64,000 bases of DNA from Nocardiopsis terrae (GCF_014651695.1 NZ_BMXJ01000006.1:62001-126000), one strand, 5' to 3'; positions 28,558 to 37,887 are shown, numbered from the stretch's first letter. The notes: a model not told the origin generated them from the sequence alone. Numbers and translations: made by a program.

Positions 28558-29838
28558 GTGACCTATCTCCTTGGCTTGCGCATGCGGGACCGTGACGTCC
28601 TCGTCGTCGGAGGCGGGAGGGTGGCCCAACGCCGGGTCCCCGTCCTGCTCGAGGCCGGTGCCCGCGTCACCCTCATCTCTCCGGAGGTGTCCGCCGCGCT
28701 CGAGGACCTCGCCGCCGCCGGGCACCTGACCTGGCTTCGCCGCGCCTGGGAGCCGGGTGACGTCCGCGGCCCCGAGGCGCCCCTCTTCTGGCTCGTGCAC
28801 GCGGCCACGGACTCGCCCGAGGTCAACGCGGCCGTCGCCGAGGAGTCCGAGGGCGCGCGGATCTGGTGCGTGCGCGCGGACGACCGGCACGCCTCCTCCG
28901 CGTGGACCCCCGCCAGCGGCTCCGCCAACGGCATCACCGTCGGCGTGGTCGCCTCGGGTGACCCGCGCCGCTCCGCCGGTCTGCGCGACGCCGTCATCGA
29001 CGGACTGACCGACGGCACCCTGGACGCCCGGCGCGGCCGTGAACGCCTGCGCGGCGTCGCCCTGGTCGGCGGCGGCCCCGGCGACCCCGGCCTCATCACG
29101 GTCCGGGGCCAGCAGCTCCTGTCCCAGGCCGACGTGGTGGTCGTGGACCGCCTCGCACCGACCTCCCTCCTGGACCGCCTGCCCGCGGACGTCGAGATCG
29201 TGGACGCCTCCAAGATCCCCTACGGCCGCTCCATGGCGCAGGAGGCGATCAATTCCGTCCTCGTCGAGCGCGCCAGGGAGGGCAAGTTCGTGGTCCGCCT
29301 CAAGGGCGGCGACTCCTTCCTCTTCGGCCGGGGCAGTGAGGAGGCCGCGGCCTGCGCGGCCGCCGGGATCCCCGTGACCGCCGTCCCCGGTGTCACCAGT
29401 GCCCTGGCAGCCCCCGCCAGCGCCGGCATCCCCGCCACGCACCGGGGCGTCTCCCAGGACGTGCACATCGTCTCCGCGCACGTCGCCCCGGGTGACGGCC
29501 GCTCCACGGTCGACTGGGCCGGGCTGGCCCGGGCCGACGGCACCGTGGTCGCCCTCATGGGTGTGCAGCGGATCGAGGCCATCACCGAGGCCCTGATCGA
29601 GCACGGCCGGTCCCCGCAGACCCCCGTGGCGGTGGTCCAGGAGGCGACTCTGCCGGGTCAGCGGACGGTGACGGGTACGCTGGCGGACATCGCCGCCTCG
29701 GTCCGAGCGGCCCAAGTCCGGCCCCCCGCCGTGGTGATCATCGGAGAAGTGGTCAAAACAGCGCGGGATCTTGACATACTGCACACGGGAGCCCAGGTCG
29801 AGATCGATCGAATGGCGACCGGGCGCGATCTCCACTAG
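28558..29838 (+). CDS. cysG: Siroheme synthase-like protein: uroporphyrinogen-III C-methyltransferase with NAD-binding dehydrogenase/ferrochelatase domain (CysG type)
   Basis: 426 residues from GTG 28558 with AAGGGG eight bases upstream. N-terminal domain (about 1 to 155): VLVVGGGRVAQRRV Rossmann loop of precorrin-2 dehydrogenase, then ASGSANGITVGVVASGDPRRS. C-terminal SUMT domain (about 165 to 420): VALVGGGPGDPGLITVRG, VVRLKGGDSFLFGRGSEE, VPGVTSALAAPASAGIP-type block and THRGVSQ. The protein would make precorrin-2 from uroporphyrinogen III and take it on toward sirohydrochlorin and siroheme. Precorrin-2 also feeds cobalamin, and cobD and bluB-cobT are near, so it may serve either route. Sulfite or nitrite reductase genes, the usual partners, are not in the window. 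Confidence 0.9.
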   Translation: MTYLLGLRMRDRDVLVVGGGRVAQRRVPVLLEAGARVTLISPEVSAALEDLAAAGHLTWLRRAWEPGDVRGPEAPLFWLVHAATDSPEVNAAVAEESEGARIWCVRADDRHASSAWTPASGSANGITVGVVASGDPRRSAGLRDAVIDGLTDGTLDARRGRERLRGVALVGGGPGDPGLITVRGQQLLSQADVVVVDRLAPTSLLDRLPADVEIVDASKIPYGRSMAQEAINSVLVERAREGKFVVRLKGGDSFLFGRGSEEAAACAAAGIPVTAVPGVTSALAAPASAGIPATHRGVSQDVHIVSAHVAPGDGRSTVDWAGLARADGTVVALMGVQRIEAITEALIEHGRSPQTPVAVVQEATLPGQRTVTGTLADIAASVRAAQVRPPAVVIIGEVVKTARDLDILHTGAQVEIDRMATGRDLH

Positions 29839-29958
29839 GACCTCTGGCGGCGGCGCACGCCAGCGGGGCCGACGGGGGAACCTCAGTACCGGTAACGGGC
29901 CCCCTCCCTGGCGGAGGGGCACCCGCCCCAGACACTCGATGAGGAGGGCATACCGATC

Positions 29959-31851
29959 ATGACCCGGCCGTCGGCCGCACCGGACGCCTCGGGATCCGGT
30001 GCCTCGGACCGGTTCGGAACCGGACCGGACCCCACCTCCGCCCAGCCCGCCGCCCCGGGCGCCCCAGCCGCGCCCCGGCCCGGCGGGACCGAAGCCGGAC
30101 GCCGGGGGCCCACGGTCCCCGTGTCCGCCGGACCGGCCAAGCACCGGGCCCCCACGAACGAGGACGACCACTTCGAGCAGGTACTGGAGTCCCTGCGCAG
30201 GCAGATCCGCGACCTCGACTTCGCCGAGGGTCTGGTCGGCGCCGAGGAGGGCAGGGCGCTCCGGGAGGACGTCCTGGCCCAGCTTTCCGACTACGTCCTG
30301 CCCCGTGTGCGCCGCCCCGACATCCCCCTGCTCATCGCCGTCGCCGGTTCGACCGGCGCGGGCAAGTCGACCCTGGTCAACAGCCTGGTCGGCGAGCAGG
30401 TCACCACCACCGGCGTGCGCCGGCCCACCACCAACAGCCCGGTGCTGGCCTGCAACCCCGCCGACGTGGACTGGTTCAGCGAGGCCTCCTTCATCCCCTC
30501 CCTGCCCCGGGTGCGCCAGCAGGGCCTGGCCATGCCGGGCAAGGACGGCATGCTGGTGCTCGCCGCCACCGAGGCCATGCCCCCGGGCGTGGCGCTCCTG
30601 GACACCCCCGACGTCGACTCCGCCGTCGCCGCCCACCACGAGTTCGCCGCCAAGTTCCTGGACGCCGCCGACCTGTGGGTGTTCGTCACCACCAGCGGCC
30701 GGTACGCGGACGCGCGCGTGTGGGAGTTCCTCCAGGTGGCCCGGGACCGGGACACCTCCCTGGCCGTCGTCCTGTCCCGGGTCCCCCGCAAGGGCCGCCG
30801 CCAGCTCCTGGACCACTTCGGTGCGATGCTGGAGGCCAACGGCCTGGGCAACGCGGCCCGCTTCGCGATCCCCGAGACCGACCAGATCGAGGGCGAACGC
30901 TTCACCTCCAACGTCGCCGACCACATCCGCGAGTACCTGGCGGACGTGGCCGGAGAGGCCGAACAGCGCGACCGGGTCTCCAGGCGCACCTTCATCGGTG
31001 TCATCGACAGCTTCCGCACCCGTGTCCCCGAACTCGTCCGCCAGGTGGAGGCGCAGATCGAGACCGGACGCTCCCTGGGGGCCGCCGTCGACGACGCGTA
31101 CGCGGGAGCGGCCGCGCGCATCGACACCGCCCTGGGCGACGGCACCCTGCTGCGCGGCTCCCTCCTGGCCCGCTGGCAGGAGGTCGCGGCCAGCGGTGAG
31201 CTCGCCAAGAGCCTGCGCCTGCGCGGCAGGCGCGCCCGCAAGGGCCGTGCCGAACAGGCCGAGCGCGGGCAGCGGGTCAGCGCCCTGGAACGGGCCGTCC
31301 GAGACGCCCTGGAGGCCCTGGTGGTCTCCGCCGAGGAGCGGGCCTCGGAACAGATCGAACAGCGCTGGCGGGAGGTGCCCGGCGGTGCCGCACTGGCCGA
31401 CAGGGCCCTCGACCAGCCTGGATCGGGCACGCTCGCCAAGCAGCTCCGCCAGGAGATCACCGAGTGGCAGCGGGAGGTCGCGGAGATGACCGCGGCCAAC
31501 GGCGCCACCAAGCGGTCGGTTGCCCGCTTCGTCACCTTTGACCACGACATCGTCGCCCTGGTCATGATCATCGACCTGCTCGGTTACGAACGATCCAACT
31601 CCGGAGGCGGCGCCCACGCGGCCGACGCCTCCGGGCCGTCCCCGCAGCGCCTGCTCAAGGGGCTGTTCGGCGCCCAGTCGTTGCGCAGCATCGGCGGGAG
31701 CGCACGGGAGAACCTGCGCCGGCGGGTCCTCGGGCTGCTCTCCCACGAGCGCACGCCCTTCGACCACGCCCTGGCCGCGGCGGGCATCCCGTCCGAGGAC
31801 AGCGCCGTCCAGCTCTATCAGGCCACGTACAACCTTGAGATTGCACGATGA
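29959..31851 (+). CDS. Dynamin-like GTPase, first of a pair (DynA-like)
   Basis: 630 residues, ATG 29959 with GGAGGG nine bases upstream. After a disordered N terminus of about 70 residues, the GTPase domain has P-loop AGSTGAGKST (near 129), switch region TTTGVRRPTTNSPV, and G3 DTPD. At the G4 position the usual NKxD is replaced by LSRVPRKG, so base recognition may differ. The helical C-terminal half has no membrane segment. The next gene is a second GTPase overlapping by ATGA. In Streptomyces a comparable pair, DynA (soluble) and DynB (with membrane segments), stabilises FtsZ rings at sporulation septa; assignment here rests on pairing, order and domain layout. Confidence 0.75.
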   Translation: MTRPSAAPDASGSGASDRFGTGPDPTSAQPAAPGAPAAPRPGGTEAGRRGPTVPVSAGPAKHRAPTNEDDHFEQVLESLRRQIRDLDFAEGLVGAEEGRALREDVLAQLSDYVLPRVRRPDIPLLIAVAGSTGAGKSTLVNSLVGEQVTTTGVRRPTTNSPVLACNPADVDWFSEASFIPSLPRVRQQGLAMPGKDGMLVLAATEAMPPGVALLDTPDVDSAVAAHHEFAAKFLDAADLWVFVTTSGRYADARVWEFLQVARDRDTSLAVVLSRVPRKGRRQLLDHFGAMLEANGLGNAARFAIPETDQIEGERFTSNVADHIREYLADVAGEAEQRDRVSRRTFIGVIDSFRTRVPELVRQVEAQIETGRSLGAAVDDAYAGAAARIDTALGDGTLLRGSLLARWQEVAASGELAKSLRLRGRRARKGRAEQAERGQRVSALERAVRDALEALVVSAEERASEQIEQRWREVPGGAALADRALDQPGSGTLAKQLRQEITEWQREVAEMTAANGATKRSVARFVTFDHDIVALVMIIDLLGYERSNSGGGAHAADASGPSPQRLLKGLFGAQSLRSIGGSARENLRRRVLGLLSHERTPFDHALAAAGIPSEDSAVQLYQATYNLEIAR

Positions 31852-34589
31852 CGACTCAGTGGAACTCCCCCCAGGCGGGGGACGCCGACCACGGGGAGCT
31901 CCGGGCCGAGGGCGAGGAGCGCGAGAGCGGACCCGCCGCGTCCGGACCCTGGAACGACGAACCCGCCCGGGGGCACGCGTCCCCCGCTCCGTCCGGGGGC
32001 CCCGCCTCCTACGAGAGCAGCCCCTGGCGCGGCTACACCATGCCGGTGCCGGAGCATCCCGAGCACGCCGAGGAGCGTGAACGGGCCGCGGAGGAACCGC
32101 CCGCCCACGAGCCCCCGGCCTACGACGGGATCGCCGGGTACCCGGATCCCTCCGGAGCCGGGGCGGCGCAGAACGCGCCCCAGCAGGCCCCGGAAGCCGT
32201 CACCGACGCTTCGACACGGCCGGAAGCTGAGTCGGCGGAGGCCGCCAAGGCCCGGCAACGGCGTTTCGGGCGCCACGCCCGCGCCTGGGCGGACGCTGAG
32301 GGGGAGCGGCGCCGCCAGGGTCACACCGCGCAGGAGGACGACCCCGACGGCCTCGCGGGATGGGTCGGCAGCCTTACCGAGGCCGCTGACGACACCCGCA
32401 TCGCCGGTCGCAGCACCGGCAGCTTCCCGGTGGTCACCCCGGAGACCGAGCGCCCCGCGGAGCCGACGGCCGACCCGGCCGCGGAACAGCCCGCCCAGAG
32501 CGCTCCGGAGGCCTCCGAGGCAGAGGATGCGCCCCGGCGCCACACCCGCCGCCCGGCGCCCGGCGCCACGCGGACACGGGCCACCGCCACCTGGGTGCCC
32601 GGCCCGGAACAGGACGAGCGGGACGGGGAGACGGCCGGGGAGCGCGCTCCCGAGGCGGCCCCGGAGCCCGAGCGCACCGAAGCCATCGGCCCCGCGGACC
32701 CCGTCGCGGGCACCGGTGCCGGGGGACCGCACGGGACCACGGACGACGACCCGCCGCCCCTGCCCCGCAGGGTCCCCGGGCCCTCCGCGGTCTCGGGAGC
32801 CTTCCGGGCGGTCGGTGCCGAGACCTCCGCGCCCGGGACGGAAACCGCGCCCGGGACGGAACCCGGGGCCGTACCCGAGTGGGACGCCCGGTCCGCGTAC
32901 GAACGGGAGGACACCGCCTCGGAGGAACCCGAGGAGGAGTACCGCCCCACCACCCACGACCACTGGCAGCCCACCAGTACCACCAGCCGGGCCGAGCTCA
33001 TCGAGCGGTTGGACGCCCTGAGCACCCTCGCCGAACTCGGCCGGGACGATCTGCCCGAGGAGGTCCTGGGCCGGGCCGGGCAGTTGCTCGACCACGCCGG
33101 GGCGCGTCTGCGCCTGTCCGGCGAACACACGGTCGTGGCCCTGGCCGGAGGTACCGGAAGCGGCAAGTCCTCCCTGTTCAACGCCTTGTGCGGGCTCGAA
33201 CTCTCGCAGACCGGCGTCACCCGCCCCACCACCTCCAAGGCACACGCCTGTGTGTGGGGGCACGAGGGCGCCGACGCGCTCCTCAGCTGGCTGGGGGTGC
33301 CCACCCGGTACCGCCACTCGCGCACCAGCGTCCTGGACTCGGGCAACTCCGAACTGACCGGCCTGGTCCTGCTCGACCTTCCCGACCACGACTCGGTCCG
33401 CAGCATGCACACCGCCGAGGCCGACCGGCTCATCGGCTCCGTCGACCTGCTCGTGTGGGTGCTCGACCCGCAGAAGTACGCCGACGCGGCCGTGCACCAC
33501 CGCTACCTGGCCAAGATGGCCGGGCACGGTGCGGTCACCGTCGCAGTCCTCAACCAGGTCGACAAGGTCGCGTCGGACGAGCTGGAGGAGCTTCTCACCG
33601 ACCTGCGCCGCCTCCTGGAGTCGGAGTCGGGTGTGCATCCGCGGGTGATCACCACCTCCACCGTGACCGGCCAGGGTGTTCGCGACGTGCGCGACTTCCT
33701 GAGCGAGACGGTCACCGAGCGGCACGCCCTGGTGGACCGGCTCGTCGCCGACCTCGACCAGGTCATCGCGCCGTTCGAGGAGTTCTACGGGGACAGGGAG
33801 GTCCCCGGGACGGTATCCGTGCAGACCCGGTCCCGGGTCCGGGAGGGGCTGGCCAACGCGGCCGGTGTCACCGCGGTCGCCGACGTGGTGGAGACCAACG
33901 ACGTCCGCAGGGGCAAGCGCCGCGTCGGCTGGCCGATGGCCCGCTACGTCGCCAAGCTCCGCAAGGACCCCCTCGCCACCGTGCAGTTGGACTTCCTGCG
34001 CCGTGACGAACCGGGTGTCGGCGGCCGGGTCGACGCGCACGAGGCCGAGTTGGAGACGGCCCTGGGTGAGGCCGCGGACGAGGTGTCCGAGGGGATGCCC
34101 GGCCCGTGGCGCCGCCGGATGCGGGCGGCGGCTCGCAGCGGTGCCGCCGAACTCCCCGCCGAACTGGGCGAGGCCGTCGCCGGCGCGGTCGGTGACCCGG
34201 ACCGCAGCCCGTCGTGGTGGCGGTTGGCCCGGACCGTGCAGTACTCGCTGCTGGCCGTGGCCGGGGTGGGGTTCGCCTGGGCGCTGCTGTCCCTGTTGAG
34301 CTGGCTCGGGGGCGGTATCACCGGCCTGCGGATGTTCGACGACCCGGTCTTCATCGCCTACTCGGGTGCCGTGGTCGGCGCCAGCCTCCTGGTGGGCTGG
34401 CTGACCGGGGTGGGCTGCGGAAACCTCGTGGAGGTCGCCGCCGTCCAGCGCCGCGAGAACGTGGAGCGCGCCGCTCAGGAGCGGGTCCGGGAGATCGCGG
34501 GCCTGAGGGTCGTCGCCCCGATGGAGGAGGAACTGGCGCGCTACCGGGCCTTCCGGGCCGCCTACGAGGTGGCGCGGATCCGGGACTGA
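31848..34589 (+). CDS. Membrane-anchored dynamin-like GTPase, second of a pair (DynB-like)
   Basis: 913 residues; the ATG overlaps the stop of the previous gene (ATGA), so the two are translated together. Residues 1 to about 385 are low-complexity, rich in Glu, Pro and Ala. The GTPase domain has P-loop AGGTGSGKSSLFNAL (near 432), TRPTTSKAHA, G3 DLPDHDS and G4 NQVDKV, all normal. A helical region follows, then two membrane segments (about 797 to 820 and 833 to 856) as a hairpin and a cytoplasmic tail that ends after LARYRAFRAAYEVARIRD. The soluble partner plus membrane partner matches the DynA/DynB septal pair of Streptomyces. Two hairpins follow the gene. Confidence 0.78.
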   Translation: MTTQWNSPQAGDADHGELRAEGEERESGPAASGPWNDEPARGHASPAPSGGPASYESSPWRGYTMPVPEHPEHAEERERAAEEPPAHEPPAYDGIAGYPDPSGAGAAQNAPQQAPEAVTDASTRPEAESAEAAKARQRRFGRHARAWADAEGERRRQGHTAQEDDPDGLAGWVGSLTEAADDTRIAGRSTGSFPVVTPETERPAEPTADPAAEQPAQSAPEASEAEDAPRRHTRRPAPGATRTRATATWVPGPEQDERDGETAGERAPEAAPEPERTEAIGPADPVAGTGAGGPHGTTDDDPPPLPRRVPGPSAVSGAFRAVGAETSAPGTETAPGTEPGAVPEWDARSAYEREDTASEEPEEEYRPTTHDHWQPTSTTSRAELIERLDALSTLAELGRDDLPEEVLGRAGQLLDHAGARLRLSGEHTVVALAGGTGSGKSSLFNALCGLELSQTGVTRPTTSKAHACVWGHEGADALLSWLGVPTRYRHSRTSVLDSGNSELTGLVLLDLPDHDSVRSMHTAEADRLIGSVDLLVWVLDPQKYADAAVHHRYLAKMAGHGAVTVAVLNQVDKVASDELEELLTDLRRLLESESGVHPRVITTSTVTGQGVRDVRDFLSETVTERHALVDRLVADLDQVIAPFEEFYGDREVPGTVSVQTRSRVREGLANAAGVTAVADVVETNDVRRGKRRVGWPMARYVAKLRKDPLATVQLDFLRRDEPGVGGRVDAHEAELETALGEAADEVSEGMPGPWRRRMRAAARSGAAELPAELGEAVAGAVGDPDRSPSWWRLARTVQYSLLAVAGVGFAWALLSLLSWLGGGITGLRMFDDPVFIAYSGAVVGASLLVGWLTGVGCGNLVEVAAVQRRENVERAAQERVREIAGLRVVAPMEEELARYRAFRAAYEVARIRD

Positions 34590-34670
34590 CGGAACCGCCA
34601 CCGGATCGGGCCGCACCCGCAGGACGTACACGGGGGCGTGCGAACCACAGCAGCACACGAACACAGCGAA

Positions 34671-34698
34671 GGCCGGCCGGGACGAGACCCGGCCGGCC
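34671..34698. terminator. First hairpin after the dynamin operon
   Basis: GGCCGGCCGGG (34671 to 34681) pairs with CCCGGCCGGCC (34688 to 34698), six-base loop. It lies between convergent transcripts and may act in both directions. Confidence 0.6.
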
Positions 34699-34704
34699 CG
34701 GACC

Positions 34705-34736
34705 GGGGACGGGCCGCCTGTCGGCGGCCCGTCCCC
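34705..34736. terminator. Second hairpin, shared with the nine-codon minus-strand ORF
   Basis: GGGGACGGGCCGCC (34705 to 34718) pairs perfectly with 34723 to 34736 over 14 bp around a TGTC loop. It begins 21 bp past the stop codon of the minus-strand mini-ORF, so it most likely ends that transcript as well. Confidence 0.65.
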
Positions 34737-34757
34737 GCTCGTGTCAGGAAGGGGGGA

Positions 34758-34787
34758 CTACAGCCAGTGAAGGACCTTCTTGGCCAT
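34758..34787 (-). CDS. Candidate nine-residue peptide ORF (MAKKVLHWL)
   Basis: ATG 34787 to TAG 34758. AAGGAGC lies five bases upstream, an excellent Shine-Dalgarno that is hard to explain without translation. The peptide has a basic start and an amphipathic end. A 14-bp hairpin follows the stop, and overlapping divergent promoters lie about 200 bp upstream, so the locus looks like a self-contained transcript of about 270 nt with a long 5' leader (stem CCCTCTG/CAGAGGG at 34932 to 34948). No minus-strand gene follows, so an attenuator leader role is unlikely. It may be a peptide gene or a small RNA with a short ORF. I do not recognise it. Confidence 0.45.
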   Translation of the reverse strand: MAKKVLHWL

Positions 34788-34981
34788 GTGATGCTCCTTG
34801 GTTCGAGTGCTGAGTGCTGACGGGCGTCGAACGGTCGGTACGACAGACGGACGGACGAACCGGACCAGATTTCTGGCCGAAACCGTCGGCGCCCTCTGGC
34901 AGGATGCCCTAAATCGTGACGCCAACCAACCCCCTCTGGAACAGAGGGTGATGGCTGCGGTAGCCTCAGCCTGCAAGGCAC

Positions 34982-35023
34982 ATACAATAGGCAATTAAGT
35001 TATTACCCAAAGTAATGTAAAGT
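34982..35023. promoter_or_regulatory. Overlapping divergent promoters
   Basis: Plus strand: TTAAGT (34995 to 35000), 17 bp, TAAAGT (35018 to 35023), for the GGDEF gene. Minus strand: TTGGGT (35010 to 35005), 17 bp, TTGTAT (34987 to 34982), for the mini-ORF transcript. The area is AT-rich against its surroundings. The plus leader to 35213 is about 185 nt and contains no ORF I would defend. Confidence 0.4.
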
Positions 35024-35212
35024 AGGGAGGGTGTGCTTGCCAGAGGCCCACCAGGGAGGATGTGGAGCCGCCCTGGTCACCGAGTGGCACCGCGGCGGAA
35101 CGCGGGGCGAATCCGGTTCGTCGAAAGGAGAACCGTGGGAGGCGGTGGGCACATCAGAGTCAGGTGTAGGGCTCCGGAGGCAGAGGGTGACACAGGGAGG
35201 GAGGATGGAGCG

Positions 35213-36568
35213 GTGAGCATCTCGGAGAAGCCGATGGCGGCGGAGGAACGCCGCCCCGGCGACCGCCGGACCTGGCCGATCTTCCAGCAGCCCCTCGGGC
35301 TGGTCGTCTACCTGCTCCTGTTGGTCTTCGTCGCGTTGTTCCTGTTCGGGGTGGCCGCCGCGCAGACGGCCCTGACCGTTCTGGACCTCACGCTCTTCTT
35401 CGCCCTCGTGGTCTCCGCGGTGGTGTGTGTGGAGGCCATTCGCCGCATCGACATGCCGGCCGGCCTGACCCGCGACCTGCTGGGAGCCTGGTGGTTCCCG
35501 GCCATGCTTCTCCTGCCGCCGGTGTACTCGCTTCTCATTCCGGTGCCCGTGTACCTGCTGCTCCAGCGCCGGAGCCGACGCACGCTGCCGCACCGCCGGG
35601 TGTTCAACGCGGCCTCCGTGGGCGTCTCGGGGTTCCTCGCCTCGGTGGTCTGGCACGGTACCGAGGTGGGGCTGCTCGCCGGGATCGGCGGTTCCCCGGC
35701 CGCACACCAGGTCCTGACCACCGTCAACGGTGTGTTCGTCGCGTTGGCCTGCTGCGCCGGGTTCACCCTGATGAACACGTTCCTGGTGTTCATGGGCGCC
35801 GGACTGAGCGGGGGGTCGGGCGGTATCCGCAGCATGTGGGACCGAGAGGCGTTCCTCGTGGACTCCGTCGAATTATGTGTCGGGGTCACCGTCGCCATCC
35901 TCGGGCAGATCTCCCTGTTCCTCCTGGTCATCGCGGTTCCACCGGTCCTTCTGCTCCAGCGCAGCCTGGTGTACCAGCAGTTGCAGGCCGCGGCCCGGAC
36001 CGACCCCAAGACCGGTCTGCTCAACGCGCCCACCTGGGAGCAGGAGGCGGCCGCGGAGATCGCCAGGACCCGTTCGGCCCGGGGGCGCGCGGCGGTGCTC
36101 ATCGTCGACATCGACCACTTCAAGCGGGTCAACGACAACCACGGCCACCTGTTCGGCGACCAGGTCCTCCTCGGTGTCGCGACGACCATAGCCCAGCAGC
36201 TGCGCCAGTCCGACCTGCTCGGCAGGTTCGGCGGCGAGGAGTTCGTGGTCATGCTGCCCGGAACCGACACCACGGAGGCCTGGCAGGCGGCGGAGCGACT
36301 GCGCTCCCAGGTCGGACGGATGGAGATCGCGGTGGACGGCGTCCAGGTGTCGATCACCATCTCGGTCGGTGTCGCCGTCGTCGGCGACCACGGCAACGAC
36401 CTCGTCGAACTGCTGACCGCGGCCGACCTCGCGCTCTACCGGGCGAAGGAGACCGGTCGCGACCGCGTGTGCCTGCCGGTCGGACGACCCGAGGTGAGCG
36501 GGAAGATCCCGGGCCCTCGCGGCGGTGAGATCCCCGATTCGGCTGGCAGCCCGGGAGAACCTTCCTGA
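35213..36568 (+). CDS. Membrane-bound diguanylate cyclase (GGDEF protein)
   Basis: 451 residues from GTG 35213 with GAGG eight bases upstream. About six membrane segments fill residues 25 to 255 (for example LVVYLLLLVFVALFLFG and ILGQISLFLLVIAVPPVLLL) as an integral sensor resembling MASE-type modules. The GGDEF domain (about 260 to 425) has DPKTGLLNAPTWEQE, DIDHFKRVNDNHGHLFGD, and the active-site GGEEF at 340 to 344. The inhibitory I-site RQSD (331 to 334) lies exactly five residues before it, so feedback control by cyclic di-GMP is expected. It converts two GTP to c-di-GMP, which in Streptomyces controls development through BldD. No EAL domain is fused. Confidence 0.92.
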   Translation: MSISEKPMAAEERRPGDRRTWPIFQQPLGLVVYLLLLVFVALFLFGVAAAQTALTVLDLTLFFALVVSAVVCVEAIRRIDMPAGLTRDLLGAWWFPAMLLLPPVYSLLIPVPVYLLLQRRSRRTLPHRRVFNAASVGVSGFLASVVWHGTEVGLLAGIGGSPAAHQVLTTVNGVFVALACCAGFTLMNTFLVFMGAGLSGGSGGIRSMWDREAFLVDSVELCVGVTVAILGQISLFLLVIAVPPVLLLQRSLVYQQLQAAARTDPKTGLLNAPTWEQEAAAEIARTRSARGRAAVLIVDIDHFKRVNDNHGHLFGDQVLLGVATTIAQQLRQSDLLGRFGGEEFVVMLPGTDTTEAWQAAERLRSQVGRMEIAVDGVQVSITISVGVAVVGDHGNDLVELLTAADLALYRAKETGRDRVCLPVGRPEVSGKIPGPRGGEIPDSAGSPGEPS

Positions 36569-36639
36569 CCTGTGGCGATGGCGGAGGCGGGGTGGGTTTT
36601 CCACAGGTTCGCCGGGGGTCGCTTGCGGGTGCGCTCCCG

Positions 36640-37755
36640 ATGACCGAACGTGAGGGTATGCCCTGTGATCAGCATGAACCCTCCACTGATCCCTTCGAAG
36701 ACCCGTCCGTCACCCCCGATCCCGCAGCCGTCCCCCTCCGGTTGCGCAACCCGGCCGACCTCCTCGCCGCCCTGCCCTACCTGGTGACCCACCCCCTGAC
36801 CGACGCGGTGGTCTCCCTCGTGCTCGGGCGGGGGAGCGTCCTGGGCGTCCTGTACGGCGAACTCGACCACCTGGACCACGTCCTCACCCCGGCCCGGAGC
36901 GGCACGGCGGCCGTCGACGCGGCGCTGGCCGCCGGCGGTACCGGCATGCTCGTGGCCGGTTTCGGCCCTCCCGAACGCGTCACCCCGCACGTGGACGCGC
37001 TCCTGGCCCGGGCCGGGGCCAGGGGGTTGCCGGTCCCGGAGGCCCTCAGGGTGACGGGGAACCGCTACTGGTCCTACGTCTGCCGCGATCCCGGCTGCTG
37101 CCCGCCCGGGGGCGTGCCCTTCGACCCCGACGCCTCCCCGGTGCCGGCCGAGGCGGTCCTGCGCGGCCTGGTGCCGGGCGGCGGGGGAGGCAGCGCCCGT
37201 ACCCGGTTCCTTCTGGATCCGGTACTCGGTGCCCCGCGGGCGGAGGCCGCCGAGGCAGCGGAGGCGGAGGAGGAGCGGGTCCGCCAGGAGGACGCGGAGG
37301 AGGCCCTGAGGGACCGGTGGCTTCCCGAGGTGCTCGCGGCGCTGCGCGGGGAGGGACACCGGAGGGTGACCGAACCGGCGGCCCTGGCCCGGCTGGGCGT
37401 CCGCCTCACCGAACTCAGGGTGCGCGACGCCGTGTGGACCCGTATCACCCCCGAGAGCGCCGAGATCCACGTCCGCCTCTGGTCCAGGGTGGTCCGCCAC
37501 GTCCCCGAACGTCACCGCCCGGCCCCTGCCGCACTGCTCGCGGTGGCCGCCTGGCAGTACGACGACCAGCGGTTGGCCCGGGCGGCGCTGGACGTGGCCC
37601 TGGCGGCTGACCCCGGGTACGCGATGGCGGTGCTCATGGCCCGGGCCCTCAGGTGGGGGCTGCCCGCCGAACGCTGGCGCGGGTTCGTGGCCACACGCCT
37701 CGACGGCGGGGAGCAACCGGAGGACGGGGAGTTCTCCGGCCCCGACCGGGGGTGA
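36640..37755 (+). CDS. DUF4192 family protein
   Basis: 371 residues from ATG 36640; a second in-frame ATG at 36658 has its purine tract too close. Typical features are LRNPADLLAALPYLVTHPLTDAVVSLVL near the N terminus, a central DPGCCPPGG Cys motif (YVCRDPGCCP) that could bind metal or form disulfides, an acidic Glu/Ala-rich stretch (about 200 to 220), and a C-terminal helical repeat region with AAWQYDDQRLARAALDVALAADPGYAMA, characteristic of the actinobacterial DUF4192 family. Function unknown. It lies between the diguanylate cyclase and a terminator, 71 bp after the former, so the two could be cotranscribed. Confidence 0.85.
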   Translation: MTEREGMPCDQHEPSTDPFEDPSVTPDPAAVPLRLRNPADLLAALPYLVTHPLTDAVVSLVLGRGSVLGVLYGELDHLDHVLTPARSGTAAVDAALAAGGTGMLVAGFGPPERVTPHVDALLARAGARGLPVPEALRVTGNRYWSYVCRDPGCCPPGGVPFDPDASPVPAEAVLRGLVPGGGGGSARTRFLLDPVLGAPRAEAAEAAEAEEERVRQEDAEEALRDRWLPEVLAALRGEGHRRVTEPAALARLGVRLTELRVRDAVWTRITPESAEIHVRLWSRVVRHVPERHRPAPAALLAVAAWQYDDQRLARAALDVALAADPGYAMAVLMARALRWGLPAERWRGFVATRLDGGEQPEDGEFSGPDRG

Positions 37756-37887
37756 ACCGGACCGGGATACCGGACCGTCGGTTTCCCCGTCGGTTCCGGC
37801 CCGGGACCGGGTCGCTTCGCCCGGGCCGTATCGGTCCCGCGCGGGGGGCGTGCCGACGTGCTCCGGTACGCGTCGGCGTCCTCCGGG

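Noticed and set aside
28408-31767. Long antisense frame opposite cysG and the first dynamin gene
   Set aside because: Same GC-skew shadow effect; composition of translated Gly/Arg/Val runs fits no protein.
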